DNA of 64,000 nt. Source: RUG572 sp051884915 (GTDB lineage: Bacteria; Verrucomicrobiota; Kiritimatiellia; RFP12; UBA1067). Shown here piece after piece: positions 26,344-33,070 of this stretch. The stretch spans positions 13,872 through 77,871 of the forward strand of contig JBJEWF010000029.1 of assembly GCA_051884915.1 (NCBI GenBank), in the 5' to 3' direction. The notes beneath the pieces are model-generated. The model was given only the letters and a program-made list of their open reading frames with translations, was not told the origin of the DNA and searched no databases. The stretch's first letter is position 1. Every line of letters begins with the position of its first letter. The position numbers and the translations under genes are program-made.

Positions 26344-26372
26344 ATTATGGCGTAATAAGCAGAGCATATCCA
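26344..26372 (-). promoter_or_regulatory. Cassette promoter D (amidoligase)
   Basis: Minus-strand TGGATA (26372-26367) and CATAAT (26349-26344), spacer 17 bases. Upstream lies an AT-rich inverted repeat, AGTGATATTTT (26381-26391) against AAAATAATCACT (26410-26421), in the position of an UP element or operator. The leader contains the hairpin GGCCACGGTGGCC. Confidence 0.75.
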
Positions 26373-26469
26373 GCGGGTAAAGTGATATTTTTTCATATAT
26401 TTTCAGGCGAAAATAATCACTTATAAACCGCGAGAAACAGGCGTTTAACGAAACCTCCGCAAGAGCTTT

Positions 26470-26931
26470 TCAGCGATTCGGGTACGCGCCGCGCCGATAG
26501 GCCTTCCAATCTCCGCCCTCAATGACCTTCGCACCTTCCGGAAGGCGGTTCATGATGTAGACCCACGCAAGGACGCGACCACCTCCAACGAGGTTGACTT
26601 GAATCTGCTCTCGGCGGTAGAGGCGCGGGTAGCCCTCAAGGAAATCCATCGAGCGGAAAGCATCGTCATCAACGGTCAGCACCTCGCCGGCGATGCGAGT
26701 CCTTCCGTTCTTGACGAAAGCCGGAAAGCCGTAGCCCGTATCGTAGATTGTTCCGAGCGTCCATGCATTCTGCCGTCTCGCCCTCGGCGCGCGTTGGCAG
26801 TTGCATTCGTTTGAGAGGAGCGTTCCGTACACGAACACCTTGTGTTCGCGCTCCGGCTTCGCAAGGCCGACAGCCTTTTCGATTCGCCTCCGCACGGATG
26901 GCGGAAGGTGCTGGATTTCGATTGGGTTCAT
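26470..26931 (-). CDS. Second gamma-glutamylcyclotransferase-like protein
   Basis: A 153-residue GGCT-fold protein, with KVFVYGTLLSNECNC as the substrate loop and RSMDFLEGYPRLYRRE as the catalytic glutamate motif. It belongs to the YtfP/GGACT-like branch (YGTLL), unlike the YGSNL protein at 24809, so the two are not recent duplicates. It is the last gene of cassette E. Two such enzymes flanking an amidoligase suggest that gamma-glutamyl chemistry matters for this phage. Confidence 0.8.
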   Translation of the reverse strand: MNPIEIQHLPPSVRRRIEKAVGLAKPEREHKVFVYGTLLSNECNCQRAPRARRQNAWTLGTIYDTGYGFPAFVKNGRTRIAGEVLTVDDDAFRSMDFLEGYPRLYRREQIQVNLVGGGRVLAWVYIMNRLPEGAKVIEGGDWKAYRRGAYPNR

Positions 26932-26995
26932 TGTCTTGTTTCCTTTCTTTCGGTTGTGCCGCCGTCCCGCATTGAGGACGGCGGCGGTTGGTTTG

Positions 26996-27337
26996 TCATT
27001 CTGCGTCCATCGGCTCGGCGTTCACTTTGACCGATGCGATTTGAAGTTCCTTGAGCGGAATCTCCTCGTTCTCGAAACGCTCTCGGATGACGTTCTCCGC
27101 CTCCTCGGCGTTCTCGACCGACACCTCGTAGGTCTCGCAGAGGTCGACGTGCAGCTCGACCTTGAAGTTCCGCATCTTGACACTCTCGTCCGGCTGGCCG
27201 CATTCGCTCACGCCGATGACGAACGAGGTCTTGCCGTCAGTCTTGTCATCAACCCAGACGCTTTCGCCGTCCGAGTCGAACTTCTCTCCGGCCTCGGCCA
27301 GCGCGTCCGTGATGATTTTCAGTATCCTGTCCTTCAT
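26996..27337 (-). CDS. Small acidic prophage protein
   Basis: A 113-residue acidic protein (MKDRILKIITDALAEAGEKF, later FKVELHVDLCETYEVSVENA, EAENVIRERFENEEIPLKEL). The pattern is of an alpha/beta fold with an exposed acidic face. No family is recognised. It lies in cassette E between the GGCT-like gene and a conserved 65-residue gene. Confidence 0.5.
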   Translation of the reverse strand: MKDRILKIITDALAEAGEKFDSDGESVWVDDKTDGKTSFVIGVSECGQPDESVKMRNFKVELHVDLCETYEVSVENAEEAENVIRERFENEEIPLKELQIASVKVNAEPMDAE

Positions 27338-27399
27338 TGCCTTGTCCCTTTCGATTGGGTTAGCCGCCGCCCTCAAGCCGAAGGTGGCGGCGTTCGCGG

Positions 27400-27597
27400 T
27401 CAGTCGACCACAAAGTACTTCATGCAGGTGGCGAGGAGGTTCTGGTAGTCCCCGCTCGTCGCCTCCTTGTGAAACTGCTCCCAGAGGTCGCTCCGCCGTG
27501 CGCGGCGCAACGCCTGCCTTGCCCTGCCGAGGATGAAGAAGGCGTTTCCGTCTTCGCCCGTCAGCTTGAGGTGGATGTTCGTGATTGGCTCGTTCAT
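27400..27597 (-). CDS. Small conserved phage/plasmid protein
   Basis: A 65-residue protein: INIHLKL-like start (TNIHLKLTGEDGNAFFILGR), then RARRSDLWEQFHKEATSGD and YQNLLATCMKYFVVD. The order LxGEDGNAFxILGR ... FxxEATSGDYxxLLxTC is a pattern I recognise from many unnamed phage and plasmid proteins. The function is unknown. It is second in cassette E. Confidence 0.6.
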   Translation of the reverse strand: MNEPITNIHLKLTGEDGNAFFILGRARQALRRARRSDLWEQFHKEATSGDYQNLLATCMKYFVVD

Positions 27598-27659
27598 TGT
27601 CGCTTTCCTTTCGTTAGGGGTGTTGCCCCGCCTCCTCTTTGGGAGGCGGGGCGGTTGGT

Positions 27660-27890
27660 TCAGTCTTCGTCATCCGCGACCGTGAGCGCGAGCTTCGCGG
27701 CCTTGAGGTTCCGAATCTGGTAGGCGAGGCTACGCATCTCGATTGCGATTGCCTCAAGGAGCTGCGGGGCTTCTTCCGTCCAGCGAATCCTCTGGACCTC
27801 GTGGGCGAGGTGGTAGACCCGCACTTCCTTTTTGACCAGCTCGTCGTTGAGCCGCGCGTTCATCTGTTGCACCGTTTCGTGCTTGTTCAT
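27660..27890 (-). CDS. Small helical prophage protein
   Basis: A 76-residue, mostly helical protein (MNKHETVQQMNARLNDELVK, APQLLEAIAIEMRSLAYQIR). It is first in cassette E, and its ATG follows the conserved leader. No family is recognised. Confidence 0.5.
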   Translation of the reverse strand: MNKHETVQQMNARLNDELVKKEVRVYHLAHEVQRIRWTEEAPQLLEAIAIEMRSLAYQIRNLKAAKLALTVADDED

Positions 27891-27943
27891 TGCTTTGTTT
27901 CCTTTGCTTTCTGAAGGGCCACCGTGGCCTTTCAACGCCGCAC

Positions 27944-27972
27944 ATTATGGCGTATTACCTGAATCTTATCCA
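27944..27972 (-). promoter_or_regulatory. Cassette promoter E
   Basis: Minus-strand TGGATA (27972-27967) and CATAAT (27949-27944), spacer 17 bases. It drives the 27890, 27597, 27337 and 26931 genes. The leader carries GGCCACGGTGGCC and AAGGAAACAAAGCA before ATG. Confidence 0.75.
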
Positions 27973-28029
27973 GCGGGCATCTGCAACTATTTTCATATAT
28001 TTTTTATCGAAAATTATTACTTATCCCGC

Positions 28030-28058
28030 TTGATTCGCAACCCATAATACGCCATAAT
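28030..28058 (+). promoter_or_regulatory. Promoter G, facing right, antisense
   Basis: TTGATT (28030-28035) and CATAAT (28053-28058), spacer 17 bases. There is no plus-strand gene ahead of it; the transcript would run antisense into the DUF3846 gene that ends at 28154. A very strong hairpin (28119-28158, outer stem CATAGG/CCTATG) lies about 60 bases downstream. Confidence 0.6.
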
Positions 28059-28153
28059 GTCGGACGATGGGATAGGGACTTGATTCGCGGCCCCCGCATC
28101 TTCGGAAACGGACAACGACATAGGGGGCGAGCCATCGGCCCGCCCCCGCCGTC

Positions 28154-28513
28154 CTATGCGACTGAACCGATGAGCAGTTTGCGCAGAGCCGTCTCTTGCG
28201 ATGCGGAAAGACCCTTCGTCTTCCCTTGACCGCTCCTCGCGCACACGACCGCATCGCCGACGATGAGGTCTCCGTGGCGGTCGATTCCGGAAAGGCGTGT
28301 GGCCACGATGTTCGGCGGCAATCCCATGAGCTTTCCCTCCTCGTTCAGGTAGATGTCGAGTTCCGGCATCCCCGTCCCCAAAAGGCCGACGCACTCGATC
28401 CAGCCGCCGACCGCACTCTGCAGGAACCCAAGTGGCACTTCGCCGCCGGCCATCTCGACTTCGATGAACTCCCAACCGCCGGAAGCCGGAATCTTCAGAA
28501 CCCTTGCTTTCAT
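28154..28513 (-). CDS. DUF3846 family protein
   Basis: A 119-residue protein whose middle follows the DUF3846 pattern: VGGWIECVGLLGTGMPELDI, then YLNEEGKLMGLPPNIVATRL and DLIVGDAVVC. DUF3846 proteins are common in phages, plasmids and mobile elements and are of unknown function. The start at 28513 was chosen because AAGGAGGTGGATGTC precedes it; seven extra codons upstream overlap the preceding gene's stop. It is last in cassette F. Confidence 0.7.
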   Translation of the reverse strand: MKARVLKIPASGGWEFIEVEMAGGEVPLGFLQSAVGGWIECVGLLGTGMPELDIYLNEEGKLMGLPPNIVATRLSGIDRHGDLIVGDAVVCARSGQGKTKGLSASQETALRKLLIGSVA

Positions 28514-28530
28514 GACATCCACCTCCTTCG

Positions 28531-28731
28531 TCATACCGCAAGAACCGCAAGTTCGGCCGGGGCGTGTTTTTGCAGGAAGGTCTCAAGCTCGGTGAGCATT
28601 TTCGCTCCGCCGCGCTTGTGGTAGGAGTCGAAGAAGTCAGTCCCGTTCTCCGAAGCGACACCGATGAGGGCGTCAAAGAGGTCGGCGAGGTTCCGCCGTT
28701 CTGCTTCCGTCAAAATCGTCTTGTCTGCCAT
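28531..28731 (-). CDS. Small prophage protein of unknown function
   Basis: A 66-residue protein (MADKTILTEAERRNLADLFD, ending LETFLQKHAPAELAVLAV), predicted all-helical. It is second in cassette F between two genes on the same strand. No family is recognised. Confidence 0.45.
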   Translation of the reverse strand: MADKTILTEAERRNLADLFDALIGVASENGTDFFDSYHKRGGAKMLTELETFLQKHAPAELAVLAV

Positions 28732-28786
28732 TGCCGTGTCCTTTCGTGAATCGGCGGCCCCGCCGTGTGGCGGAGCCGCCTTTGGT

Positions 28787-29158
28787 TCAGTCCTCGTTGC
28801 CGTTCTTCTCGGCCTCGCGGCGGGCGTTGTTGTCCACCACATCGTCGAACCACCGTCCGCCGACTGCGAAGCGCGGAAGCGTCACCGCCATCGGGCGTTC
28901 CATGTCATCAAGCTTGATGCAGAGAATCGTGCAGTTCGTCTCCGGGTAGGCGTTATCCCCCGTGAGGCCGTACTCGCGGTTCATGAGGCTTCCCTCGATA
29001 ACGTACACGTCCTCGCGCTTGAGGGGCGTGTAGTTCTTCACCCAGGTGAGAACCGCCGTGATGTTCTCTTCGTCTGCCGTGACCCCCTCGAAGGTGAGCG
29101 CGGAGTTTTTGTAGAGCGCGTCGAGCGTCGCCCGATCTGTTACCTTTATCGTGTTCAT
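28787..29158 (-). CDS. Prophage protein of unknown function
   Basis: A 123-residue protein (MNTIKVTDRATLDALYKNSA, middle TAVLTWVKNYTPLKREDVYV, end RWFDDVVDNNARREAEKNGN) with alternating strands and helices. It is first in cassette F, its ATG immediately following the shared leader. No family is recognised. Confidence 0.5.
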   Translation of the reverse strand: MNTIKVTDRATLDALYKNSALTFEGVTADEENITAVLTWVKNYTPLKREDVYVIEGSLMNREYGLTGDNAYPETNCTILCIKLDDMERPMAVTLPRFAVGGRWFDDVVDNNARREAEKNGNED

Positions 29159-29212
29159 TGCTTTGTTTTCCTTTGCTTTCTGAAGGGCCACTGTGGCCTT
29201 TCAACGCCGCAC

Positions 29213-29241
29213 ATTATGGCGTATTACCTGAATCTTATCCA
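29213..29241 (-). promoter_or_regulatory. Cassette promoter F
   Basis: Minus-strand TGGATA (29241-29236) and CATAAT (29218-29213), spacer 17 bases. It is almost identical to promoter E from -40 through the leader. It drives the 29158, 28731 and 28513 genes. Confidence 0.75.
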
Positions 29242-29298
29242 GCGGGTATCTGCATATATTTTCATATTCTTTTTGTGAAAAATTATGCATTATCCCCC

Positions 29299-29327
29299 TT
29301 GATAGCAAACCTGTAATACGCCATAAT
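29299..29327 (+). promoter_or_regulatory. Promoter H, facing right, antisense
   Basis: TTGATA (29299-29304) and CATAAT (29322-29327), spacer 17 bases. The transcript start region GTCGGACGATGGGATAGGG is identical to that of promoter G. It points antisense into the small cysteine-rich protein gene ending at 29369. Confidence 0.6.
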
Positions 29328-29368
29328 GTCGGACGATGGGATAGGGACTCGATTCGCGGCCCCCACGG

Positions 29369-29773
29369 TCACTTGTCAGACTTGCAGTCCTCGCAGTTTC
29401 CGCAGTTGGCGTCATCCTCGCCACAAGCGCCGTCATCGCACTCCGGCGAAGGCTCGCAGTCCTTGCATCCGTCCTCGGCCTTCGGCGCGAGGTCATCGAC
29501 GAGATTGTCGTATGCGAGCTGCGCCGCGGCATGAAGCTTCGCGGCCTGCTCCGGCGTAATCTTGCCGTCTACGACAAGCTGCTCGATCCGGTTCGAGACC
29601 GCGACTTTGCCGCCGTTCTCGTAGGCGAGTTGCAAAATCGCCGAGATGTTCGTCTTGGCGGTTTCGCTCTTCACGGACGCGCAGCCGGTGCAGAGCCTTA
29701 CGGTGATCACGACCGCAATGACGGTCAGGGCGGCGTGGCAGATGAGCCACAGGATTCTTTCTATCTTGTCCAT
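29369..29773 (-). CDS. Small membrane protein with cysteine-rich tail
   Basis: A 134-residue protein with one N-terminal hydrophobic segment (IERILWLICHAALTVIAVVI) ending in LCTGCASV, which could be a transmembrane anchor or an atypical lipobox. A helical region follows (ITPEQAAKLHAAAQLAYDNL). The last 35 residues hold eight or more cysteines (GCKDCEPSPECDD and NCGNCEDCKSD), unusual in phage proteins and perhaps disulfide-bonded or metal-binding. AAAGGAGCG precedes ATG. Position at the end of the tail module next to a lipoprotein fits a lysis or spanin role, but this is only a guess. Confidence 0.55.
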   Translation of the reverse strand: MDKIERILWLICHAALTVIAVVITVRLCTGCASVKSETAKTNISAILQLAYENGGKVAVSNRIEQLVVDGKITPEQAAKLHAAAQLAYDNLVDDLAPKAEDGCKDCEPSPECDDGACGEDDANCGNCEDCKSDK

Positions 29774-29817
29774 TTGGACGCTCCTTTCGGATGGGTTGTT
29801 GTTAGACATCGCGCCGG

Positions 29818-30042
29818 TCACTTGCCGACGCTGATGAGGCTGATTGACTTGGTGCTCCAGTCCGGCTGGCCGGTCTTGACGGTCTCCGACTTGAGGGCAC
29901 CGACCTTGAGGCCGTCCTCGCGTTCGCGCATGGTGGCCTCGTTGGGTTCGTAGAATTCGCGCTGAACGATCTGCTGGCTGGCGCAGCCGCAGAGGACGGC
30001 GGCGAAAGCAACGCCGCACACGGCGAAGACAGCCCGCTTCAT
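29818..30042 (-). CDS. Small lipoprotein
   Basis: A 74-residue protein with a lipoprotein signal (MKRAVFAVCGVAFAAVLCGC followed by ASQQ), so the mature protein would be a lipidated peptide of about 55 residues. It overlaps the preceding gene by four bases. Size, lipobox and neighbour make it an outer-membrane spanin (Rz1-like) candidate, although the proline content typical of Rz1 is missing. Confidence 0.6.
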   Translation of the reverse strand: MKRAVFAVCGVAFAAVLCGCASQQIVQREFYEPNEATMREREDGLKVGALKSETVKTGQPDWSTKSISLISVGK

Positions 30043-30467
30043 GCGGCACCGACTTTCTCCTGCGCCTTGCTCGGCGCGAGCCATGCTGACCAGCCGAATC
30101 GCTGGCAGATTCGGGCGAACTTGACGGCGTCCCACATGACGAGGTAGCGACGCGGACGCCACCACCCGAATGCGGCGGAGGCAACCTTGCAGCCGTTCCG
30201 GCGGAAGCGGGCGTTGCTCTCGGCGAACGCCGTCTCCGTCCCGTCCGACTCGTGCCACTCGACGTCGTGTATGAACGCAACGGGCGCAAGCGAGGGATGC
30301 AGGGCGTCGAGGGCGGAGCGCAGCCATTGAGGGAATGCGTCCGGCCCGATGCCGTTGAATATCGCGGCAAGCTCATCGTCCGTGTACTTCGAGAGAATTT
30401 CCCTGCCCTCAAGTTCGTACTCATCGCAGAGCGCCTTGAGGCGTTTCACTTCATCGATGTCCGCCAT
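30039..30467 (-). CDS. Prophage protein of unknown function
   Basis: A 142-residue protein (MADIDEVKRLKALCDEYELE, later PSLAPVAFIHDVEWHESDGT, then WWRPRRYLVMWDAVKFARIC). The central FIHDVEWHESDG resembles the conserved core of small phage proteins placed between tail fibres and lysis genes. No function is assigned. It is coupled by ATGA overlap to the lipoprotein gene and lies two bases after the upstream gene. Confidence 0.5.
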   Translation of the reverse strand: MADIDEVKRLKALCDEYELEGREILSKYTDDELAAIFNGIGPDAFPQWLRSALDALHPSLAPVAFIHDVEWHESDGTETAFAESNARFRRNGCKVASAAFGWWRPRRYLVMWDAVKFARICQRFGWSAWLAPSKAQEKVGAA

Positions 30468-30469
30468 GT

Positions 30470-30958
30470 TCAGTCCTCCTCGTAGATGCACTTTGAAAGA
30501 ATCGCCTCGGCGTCCTCGTCGGACATCCTTGCGTAGTTCTTGATGGCCGCGAGCGCCTCGGCGAAGAGTGGGTTGTCCTCGCGGAAGTTCTGCGCGGCAA
30601 GGTAGAAGTCCCAGTAGCCGCGCTCCTCGATCCACGTCTTCACCAGCACCCACTTGTCGGCCTCCTTCAAGGCCGCGACGAGTTTCAGCTTGGAGAAGAC
30701 ACGGGCCTTATCCGGCGTCACCCCGTCCGGCACTTGCTTGTAGATGCGTGTTATGGTACCGTCTGTCTCGTCCCAGCCGCTCACTTGGACACTGTGTCCC
30801 GGCTCGGCGGCAGGCGGTTCGTCGACGATGTGTTTCCATCCGGCTGCGAGATAGGTCTCAGCGGATGGGTTGCTGATGACTGTCCCGTCATCCTTTGTGA
30901 TTTTCGCGGGGGCGTATTCAACTTCGCCACCGACGAGTTTTCCGTAGTTCTTGTTCAT
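30470..30958 (-). CDS. Tail-module protein of unknown function
   Basis: A 162-residue protein starting MNKNYGKLVGGEVEYAPAKI. Similar N-termini (NYGKxxxGxxxYAPxxI) are common in small proteins encoded at the end of phage tail-fibre blocks. The C-terminal half has KLKLVAALKEADKWVLVKTW followed by NFREDNPLFAEAL. It may be a fibre assembly or baseplate accessory protein. Confidence 0.55.
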   Translation of the reverse strand: MNKNYGKLVGGEVEYAPAKITKDDGTVISNPSAETYLAAGWKHIVDEPPAAEPGHSVQVSGWDETDGTITRIYKQVPDGVTPDKARVFSKLKLVAALKEADKWVLVKTWIEERGYWDFYLAAQNFREDNPLFAEALAAIKNYARMSDEDAEAILSKCIYEED

Positions 30959-30979
30959 GCGTTGTCCTTTCGCTTGTTG

Positions 30980-31792
30980 TCAGAATCTTTCGAGAACCGT
31001 TCCGTCGGCGCGGACGATTCCGTCCGTGCCGTGGAAGCGGCAGTTTGAGTTGGCGTTCCACGGGAATCTTGCGCCGTAGCCTGCGACGATGTTGCCGCTT
31101 GACGCCTTCTGCTGGATTTGGTCAATCGTCTTGTCAGAAACCCAGATATCCATCAGATTCGGGGTGTTGTTGAAATCGCGCGTTGCGAACTGGCTGACCG
31201 CGCCAAGTTTCAGTTCGCGCAGCTTGGTGCATCCCTCCCACACATAGCTCCAGCACACGCCCGTAGTCTCGGTCGTGTATTTTTCGAGCGCCGAGCAGTA
31301 CTGGAAGGTGCCGTCGTAGCAGATTTCGTTCCTGCCGATCAGGACTTCTTTCAGCTTAGAGCAGTACGCAAAGTCGCGCTGCCCCATCCAGCGACAGTTC
31401 GGCGCGATGAACCTCTCTAAGTTGACGGCCTTCTTGAACGCCCCGGATCGGCTCCCAGCGATGTCACCGGAATAGTCCACGAAGGACAGGATTGCCGCAT
31501 CGTAGGAGTACTGCGACTGCCCGTCGAGGTTTCTGAATCCGATGCTCCTCGCCCCGGAGAACACGATTCTGTATTTTCCGTATGCGAGATATGTGTGGCC
31601 GCACGACATATCGCCTGAGACGTACCCAAGCTCGTCTGCCGATCCGTCACCCCAGCGTATGGTGACGTTTCTGTCTACCACGGCGTTGAACATGAATTTC
31701 AGGTACAGCCCGGTGGCGGGCGTCATCTCGACAACGATTTCCGTGCCGACGCCACCGGAACTCCAGATGCAATGCCTCGCTCCGATCTGCAT
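30980..31792 (-). CDS. PKD-like + leucine-rich-repeat (BspA-like) tail adhesin
   Basis: A 270-residue protein. The first 90 residues resemble a PKD-like sandwich (NVTIRWGDGSADELGY, CGHTYLAYGKYRIVF). The next 140 are BspA-type leucine-rich repeats (FAYCSKLKEVLIGRNEICYD, TFQYCSALEKY, VWEGCTKLRELKLGAV). BspA-like repeats occur in surface proteins that bind host cells or matrix. In a tail module this suggests receptor binding. A related gene lies at 33720. The ATG overlaps the upstream stop (TGATG). Confidence 0.65.
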   Translation of the reverse strand: MQIGARHCIWSSGGVGTEIVVEMTPATGLYLKFMFNAVVDRNVTIRWGDGSADELGYVSGDMSCGHTYLAYGKYRIVFSGARSIGFRNLDGQSQYSYDAAILSFVDYSGDIAGSRSGAFKKAVNLERFIAPNCRWMGQRDFAYCSKLKEVLIGRNEICYDGTFQYCSALEKYTTETTGVCWSYVWEGCTKLRELKLGAVSQFATRDFNNTPNLMDIWVSDKTIDQIQQKASSGNIVAGYGARFPWNANSNCRFHGTDGIVRADGTVLERF

Positions 31793-32802
31793 CACGATGC
31801 CTCCCAGCGAACATCCTTTATCCACACGCAGTCGCTGCCGCGAGAGACGCTTCCGTCCTTCTTGTAGCGCCATTCAAACGTATGGCAACCATCGCCGCCG
31901 ATACGTTGCGCAACCGTTGCCCACGGTTGTTCACCGTGAATGACCTGTTTCTGAACACCATCGACAAGCAAGAATGCCTTGTCGTAGTTCGCTTCGCTCG
32001 ATACCTTCCAGGAGAAAGTGAGCGTTTTCGCGCCAGAAGCCGTTGCATAAAGAGACGAGGACTGGCTGTCACCTATGGAACCGCTCCGCGCACAATCAGT
32101 TCCGTCCACGGTTTCTATCGTCCACTTTGCATCGCCGTCGGTGACAAAAAGCAATCCGCCGCCGGGACAGATGGCAGGCGCGAATTTGTCGATGTACTCG
32201 GCCCAGTGAGCGATAAGTTTCGTCACGGATGACTTCACGATGTCCGAAGCCGCAACCTCGACTCCTTCTTCGGTGAACCAGCCCTCAAACGTGTATCCCG
32301 TCCGCACAGGCATCGGCAGCGTTACGTACTTTGTCCCAAGGAGATAGTCCTTGACTGGCGTGTCAACCGTTCCGCCGTCTGGGTCGAACGTAATTGTCTG
32401 TGCGATTGACACGGCCTTGCGATGGACAACAAACGCTCCCTGTTCGGTCTCGGTGAACGCAAAAACATTCACACCCACTACACAGTGGAATGTCTCGTCA
32501 TCTCCTTCCTCAAACGAGAACGTCTCGCCGGTCGGCACGGCAAATGTAACCTCGGGCACCGAGTCTGCCGTGATGACAAGGCGGAGGATAAAGTCCCGTG
32601 CAACGCCATCCGTCTTCGGCGGAAAGTTTATGCGGACGGCATCGCCGGTCTTCAATTCGACCCGCGTGACGCTCCTGTCCTGCAGCCCGACAGCACCATC
32701 GGTTACCACGGCCTTGACGAGCGGGTAGCCGGACGATCCGCTGCCACCCCCGCCGGAACCTCCGCCGGACTCCGCACCGTTCACAAGATACACCATTTCC
32801 AT
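31792..32802 (-). CDS. Tail protein with InlB/Flg_new-type repeat
   Basis: A 336-residue protein. After a Gly/Ser-rich linker (ESGGGSGGGGSGSSG) there is a beta-domain (KTDGVARDFILRLVITADSV) that also occurs in the 33071 gene. Then comes one Listeria-Bacteroides repeat (TITFDPDGGTVDTPVKDYLL, RTGYTFEGWFTEEG). The C-terminal 130 residues form a sandwich with LTFSWKVSSEANYDKAFLLV, as in carbohydrate-binding modules. It is likely exposed on the tail tip and involved in host recognition. Confidence 0.6.
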   Translation of the reverse strand: MEMVYLVNGAESGGGSGGGGSGSSGYPLVKAVVTDGAVGLQDRSVTRVELKTGDAVRINFPPKTDGVARDFILRLVITADSVPEVTFAVPTGETFSFEEGDDETFHCVVGVNVFAFTETEQGAFVVHRKAVSIAQTITFDPDGGTVDTPVKDYLLGTKYVTLPMPVRTGYTFEGWFTEEGVEVAASDIVKSSVTKLIAHWAEYIDKFAPAICPGGGLLFVTDGDAKWTIETVDGTDCARSGSIGDSQSSSLYATASGAKTLTFSWKVSSEANYDKAFLLVDGVQKQVIHGEQPWATVAQRIGGDGCHTFEWRYKKDGSVSRGSDCVWIKDVRWEAS

Positions 32803-32803
32803 A

Positions 32804-33070
32804 TCAGTCCTCCTTTTCGATGTTCATCGTTTCGTTGATCGGGATGTAGGTGAGGTCTTCGGCATCCGCCCACCTGCCGTATGCCCACATGACGCGGACG
32901 CATCCGTCCGGGTCGTGGTCGATTCTGTGTATCGGGCGCGGATCGCCGTTCCCGAAGCACTCGTAGATGATGCCCCCATCGTTCTTCACGAGGTAGGCTT
33001 CGAGCTTCCGCCTCTGGAAACTTGTGCTTGACGCCTCGAATCCGTAACAGTCTATCTGGACTTTCATCAA
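32804..33070 (-). CDS. Small tail-module protein
   Basis: An 88-residue protein (VQIDCYGFEASSTSFQRRKL, YECFGNGDPRPIHRIDHDPD, MWAYGRWADAEDLTYIPINE). No family is recognised. It is tightly packed between two related tail genes with one or two bases on each side, and may start at either of two adjacent ATG codons. Confidence 0.5.
   Translation of the reverse strand: MMKVQIDCYGFEASSTSFQRRKLEAYLVKNDGGIIYECFGNGDPRPIHRIDHDPDGCVRVMWAYGRWADAEDLTYIPINETMNIEKED

Larger units (their letters stand above)
27892..28095. repeat. Divergent promoter module, copy 1
   Basis: This module is duplicated at 29160-29363. The left part (27892-27985: leader hairpin, promoter E) matches copy 2 with only a few differences. 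The right part (28047-28095) matches 29315-29363 with one mismatch. The AT-rich centre differs between copies but keeps ATTTTCATATA and a GAAAATTATTAC arm. Selection therefore acts on the promoters and start regions more than on the centre. Confidence 0.75.
29160..29363. repeat. Divergent promoter module, copy 2
   Basis: Copy of the module at 27892-28095. In this copy the centre forms a clear inverted repeat, TGCATATATTTTC (29251-29263) against GAAAAATTATGCA (29277-29289), exactly between the two divergent -35 hexamers. That position suits a shared operator or UP-element pair. Confidence 0.75.

Noticed and set aside
28119..28158. Strong hairpin behind the DUF3846 gene considered as an intrinsic terminator
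   Set aside because: The stem is very stable, but neither strand has a T-tract behind it, so it was not listed as a terminator.
24740..29327. Regular repeats considered as a CRISPR array
   Set aside because: The copies are about 1-2 kb apart with genes between them and contain promoter hexamers. There are no short regular spacers.
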